Positions 61,552-64,000 of a stretch of 64,000 nucleotides of DNA are shown here, piece after piece (position 1 is the first letter of the stretch; every line of letters begins with the position of its first letter). The translations under genes and the position numbers were made by a program. Location: assembly GCF_020165495.1 (NCBI RefSeq), contig NZ_JAIUIE010000002.1:434001-498000 (forward strand), written 5' to 3'. Source of the DNA: Mesorhizobium sp. BR1-1-16. GTDB lineage: Bacteria; Pseudomonadota; Alphaproteobacteria; Rhizobiales; Kaistiaceae. A model generated the notes under the pieces. It made no database searches. It saw only the letters and a list, made by a program, of their open reading frames with translations, and was not told where the DNA came from.

Positions 61552-62586
61552 GTGGATTCGCCGAAATATGATCGCTGGGAAATTGCATCGCTGGTTCTGG
61601 CCGGTCTCGCCCTCTGGCTCGTGCTCGATCTGCACATTCTCTCGGTGCTGTTGTCCGGATTGCTCGTCTACGAACTCGTCGACCTGACCGTGCCATCCTT
61701 CCGCCGCCTCGGCGTCAACACCGCCGTGGCCAAGACGATCTCGATCGCCGTCATGACCTCGGCGGTCGCCGGGGCGCTGCTCGTGCTCTCGCTCTGGATC
61801 GGATCCTTCATCGCGGCCGGAGGCCAGCCGATCCAGGAACTGATGTCGCAGATGGCCATCGCGCTGGAGCATATCCGGCCGAGCCTGCCGCAGGGCGTCG
61901 CCGACTTCCTGCCGGCCGATATCAATGCGCTGAAAGCGCTCGGTGTCGAATGGCTGCGCGGGAATGGCCGTCAGGTTGCGTCCATCGGCCAGGATGTCGG
62001 CCGGCTGACGGTTCACATCATCGTCGGCATCGCGATCGGCGCGCTGGTCGCCTTCTCGCATGAGATGGGCGAGCAGGTGCTTGGTGGCACCGGCGGCCGT
62101 CGGGCGCCGCTCGCCGATGCCGGAAGGCGCCGCTGCCGCAACCTCGCCACGGCCTTTCGGCAGGTCGTCTTTTCGCAGGTACGAATCTCGGCCGTGAACA
62201 CGGTCTTGACCGGCATCTTCCTGGTGGTGGTGATGCCGCTCTTCGGTGTGCCGCTTCCGCTCGCCAAGACGCTGATCGTGGTGACCTTCGTCGTCGGACT
62301 GCTGCCGGTCATCGGCAACCTCATCTCCAATACGGCGATCGCACTCGTCGCGCTCAGCGTATCTCCCTATGCGGCGGTCGGTGCACTAGCGTTCCTGATC
62401 GGCATTCACAAGCTCGAATATTTCCTGAACGCCGCGATCATCGGGTCGCGCATCAATGCGCGGGCCTGGGAGTTGCTGATCGCCATGATCGTGATGGAGG
62501 CGGCGTTCGGCGTGGCAGGGCTCATCGCCGGGCCGGTGTTCTATGCCTTCGCCAAGCAGGAACTGAAGAACGCCGGAGCCATATAG
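61552..62586 (+). CDS. AI-2E family (PerM-like) transporter
   Basis: A 344-residue membrane protein of the AI-2E/PerM family. Two N-terminal hydrophobic segments are followed by a soluble loop (about residues 85-150), then membrane segments with LPVIGNLISNTAIALVALS and GSRINARAWELL, the family's C-terminal pattern. The start is a GTG at 61552. Members export small molecules or serve as Na+/H+ antiporters; the substrate here is open. A 92-base gap from the sigma factor suggests separate transcription. Confidence 0.92.
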   Translation: MDSPKYDRWEIASLVLAGLALWLVLDLHILSVLLSGLLVYELVDLTVPSFRRLGVNTAVAKTISIAVMTSAVAGALLVLSLWIGSFIAAGGQPIQELMSQMAIALEHIRPSLPQGVADFLPADINALKALGVEWLRGNGRQVASIGQDVGRLTVHIIVGIAIGALVAFSHEMGEQVLGGTGGRRAPLADAGRRRCRNLATAFRQVVFSQVRISAVNTVLTGIFLVVVMPLFGVPLPLAKTLIVVTFVVGLLPVIGNLISNTAIALVALSVSPYAAVGALAFLIGIHKLEYFLNAAIIGSRINARAWELLIAMIVMEAAFGVAGLIAGPVFYAFAKQELKNAGAI

Positions 62587-62623
62587 GCCGGCTCGCGCGA
62601 TCGCGCCGATGGTATCCCACAAC

Positions 62624-62656
62624 AAAAAAAAGGCGCCGCATGTGCGGCGCCCTTTC
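62624..62656. terminator. Bidirectional rho-independent terminator between the AI-2E gene and clpA
   Basis: GGCGCCGC and GCGGCGCC pair around ATGT. Eight A residues on the left give a U-run for the minus-strand clpA transcript, and TTTCT follows on the plus strand for the transporter gene. Confidence 0.88.
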
Positions 62657-62676
62657 TCTAGTCAGTTTGATCGGTC

Positions 62677-64000
62677 TCAGTCCGCCTTGAGCGGAACCTT
62701 CGGCACCAGGCCGCCGCGCTTCGGCGGGGTCTTTTCCGCCGCTGGCTTCTTGGCTGCGGCAGGCTTGCGCTTCGGACGCGCGGTCTTGGCCTTGGCCTCT
62801 TCAGGCTCGGGCTTCGGCGTCACCGGGGCATCCTCAAGCGGCTCGAGCTTTAGCCCGGTCTCGCCGTTTTCCTTCGTCTCGACCGTGACCTTGACCGTGC
62901 CGCCCTTGCGCAGTCGGCCGAACAGAACCTCGTCAGCCAGCGGCTGCTTGATGTTCTGCTGGATCACGCGGCCAAGCGGCCGTGCGCCCATCTGGCGGTC
63001 GTAGCCCTTCTCGGCCAGCCAATCGATCGCCTCCGAGGAGAGATCGAAGGTGACGCCGCGATCGGCGAGCTGAGCCTCCAGCTGCATGACGAACTTCTGC
63101 ACGACGTTGCGGACAACCTCGATTGGCAGATTGCCGAACTGGACGATCGCATCGAGACGGTTGCGGAATTCCGGGGCGAACAGGCGGTTGATCGCCTCCT
63201 GGTCGTCGCTGTCGCGCTGCGAGTTCTTGAAGCCGATCGCCGGCTTGGCGAGATCGGCCGCGCCCGCATTGGTCGTCATGATGAGGACGACATTGCGGAA
63301 GTCGACCTGCTTGCCGTTGTGGTCGGTCAGCTTGCCGTGATCCATCACCTGCAACAGGATGTTGAACAGGTCCGGATGCGCCTTCTCGATCTCGTCGAGC
63401 AGCAGCACGCAATGCGGATGCTGGTCGACGCCATCGGTCAGGAGGCCGCCCTGGTCGAAGCCGACATAGCCGGGCGGGGCGCCGATCAGCCGTGAGACCG
63501 TGTGACGCTCCATATATTCCGACATGTCGAAGCGGATCAGCTCGACGCCGAGGCTGGCAGCGAGTTGCTTCGCAACTTCGGTCTTGCCGACGCCGGTCGG
63601 GCCCGCGAACAGATAGGAGCCGATCGGCTTCTCCGGCTCGCGGAGACCGGCGCGCGCCAGCTTGATCGCCGACGTGACCTGCTCGATCGCGCGGTCCTGG
63701 CCGTAGACGACGCGCTTCAAAGTCGTCTCAAGCGACTTCAACACCTCGGAGTCGTTCTTGGAGATCGTCTTCGAGGGGATACGCGCCATCGTGGCGATCG
63801 TGTCCTCGATCTCCTTGACGCCGATCGTCTTCTTCCGCTTGCCCTCGATGACCAGCATCTGCGATGCGCCGGTCTCGTCGATCACGTCGATCGCCTTGTC
63901 CGGCAGCTTGCGGTCATGGATATAGCGCGCCGAAAGCTCGACCGCCGCCTTGATGGCGTCGTTCGTGAAGCGCACGCGGTGGAAATCCTCGAAATAGGGC
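62677..64000 (-). CDS. clpA: ATP-dependent Clp protease ATP-binding subunit ClpA, C-terminal part (cut by window end)
   Basis: The frame runs on to the window edge (the first visible residues read PYFEDFHRVRFTNDAIK), so the gene starts outside. It encodes part of the unfoldase that feeds ClpP, here from just before the linker into the second AAA+ domain. Walker A GPTGVGKTE, Walker B CVLLLDEIEKAHPD and the sensor segment GARPLGRVIQQNIKQPL are visible. A Lys/Ala/Pro/Glu-rich tail of about 60 residues (EPEEAKAKTARPKRKPAAAK and onward) extends beyond the usual ClpA end. A strong terminator follows. Confidence 0.96.
   Translation of the reverse strand, partial: PYFEDFHRVRFTNDAIKAAVELSARYIHDRKLPDKAIDVIDETGASQMLVIEGKRKKTIGVKEIEDTIATMARIPSKTISKNDSEVLKSLETTLKRVVYGQDRAIEQVTSAIKLARAGLREPEKPIGSYLFAGPTGVGKTEVAKQLAASLGVELIRFDMSEYMERHTVSRLIGAPPGYVGFDQGGLLTDGVDQHPHCVLLLDEIEKAHPDLFNILLQVMDHGKLTDHNGKQVDFRNVVLIMTTNAGAADLAKPAIGFKNSQRDSDDQEAINRLFAPEFRNRLDAIVQFGNLPIEVVRNVVQKFVMQLEAQLADRGVTFDLSSEAIDWLAEKGYDRQMGARPLGRVIQQNIKQPLADEVLFGRLRKGGTVKVTVETKENGETGLKLEPLEDAPVTPKPEPEEAKAKTARPKRKPAAAKKPAAEKTPPKRGGLVPKVPLKAD

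Noticed and set aside
1-64000. CRISPR arrays, tRNA/rRNA genes, insertion sequences, prophage
   Set aside because: No regularly spaced repeats, transposase or integrase motifs or RNA-gene signatures were seen by eye. Small RNAs or tRNAs could still be missed without a model search.

Overview
The window reads as chromosomal DNA of a high-GC alphaproteobacterium, most probably of the order Hyphomicrobiales (Rhizobiales). This rests on gene content and style: MtnK/MtnB/MtnD methionine salvage, many ABC importers, an EcfG-type stress promoter before a CsbD gene, an Irr-like box before a VIT-family gene, a CMD/ECF41 sigma-factor pair, and ClpA with a Lys/Ala/Pro-rich tail. I cannot name genus or species. 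No tRNA, rRNA, CRISPR array, insertion sequence or prophage was seen. Genes are densely packed, often with 1-4 base overlaps.

Layout. (1) 1-4820, minus: a BMP-type (nucleoside-like) ABC importer (binding protein, ATPase, two permeases) running into the start of an L-rhamnose mutarotase gene cut by the window edge. (2) 5319-12476: a methionine-salvage / 5'-methylthioadenosine-type locus. mtnB, mtnD, an MTA/SAH-deaminase-like amidohydrolase and a nucleoside hydrolase lie on minus; a sugar-binding protein, an unknown secreted protein and mtnK lie on plus. A small toxin-antitoxin pair follows (12536-13126), then a ribose-type permease and ATPase on minus (13133-15701) that probably serve the binding protein. 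(3) 16205-17194: aldo/keto reductase. (4) 17204-24222, minus: a sugar ABC importer with a TIM-barrel isomerase, Gfo/Idh oxidoreductase, epimerase and SDR. (5) 24724-34012, plus: a second BMP-type importer, two nucleoside hydrolases, an isochorismatase-fold hydrolase, a MarR regulator and an enamidase-like amidohydrolase. These converge on two tandem AA_synth/DUF1185 genes (34073-35238, minus). (6) 35374-41034: FAD oxidoreductase, VIT-family transporter, RidA, a mutarotase-fold protein, CsbD and a ROK regulator. (7) 41054-48655, minus: ROK regulator, GH38 alpha-mannosidase and its sugar importer. (8) 48939-51906: ketoglutarate-semialdehyde-type dehydrogenase, receiver protein, SDR. (9) 52033-57565, plus: a third BMP-type importer with a fourth nucleoside hydrolase. 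(10) 57669-64000: MgtC-like protein, 6-phosphogluconate dehydrogenase, CMD protein with its ECF41 sigma factor, AI-2E-family permease and the C-terminal part of clpA.

The most interesting unit is regions 4 and 5. The same 20-base core, GATTGTTAGACCATCAACRA, occurs three times: upstream of the minus sugar operon (24281-24300), upstream of the plus nucleoside operon (24603-24622) and upstream of the DUF1185 pair (35283-35306, where it forms a perfect 8+8 inverted repeat). Each copy sits 16-21 bases from a TTGACA. This ties about 18 kb into one likely regulon, with the MarR protein at 32192-32737 as the obvious candidate regulator. My inference is an import and breakdown route for an N-glycosylated heterocycle: uptake, glycosidic cleavage by nucleoside hydrolases, ring or amide hydrolysis by the isochorismatase/enamidase/DUF1185 proteins, and oxidation of the sugar by the divergent operon. 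The substrate is not identified by the sequence.
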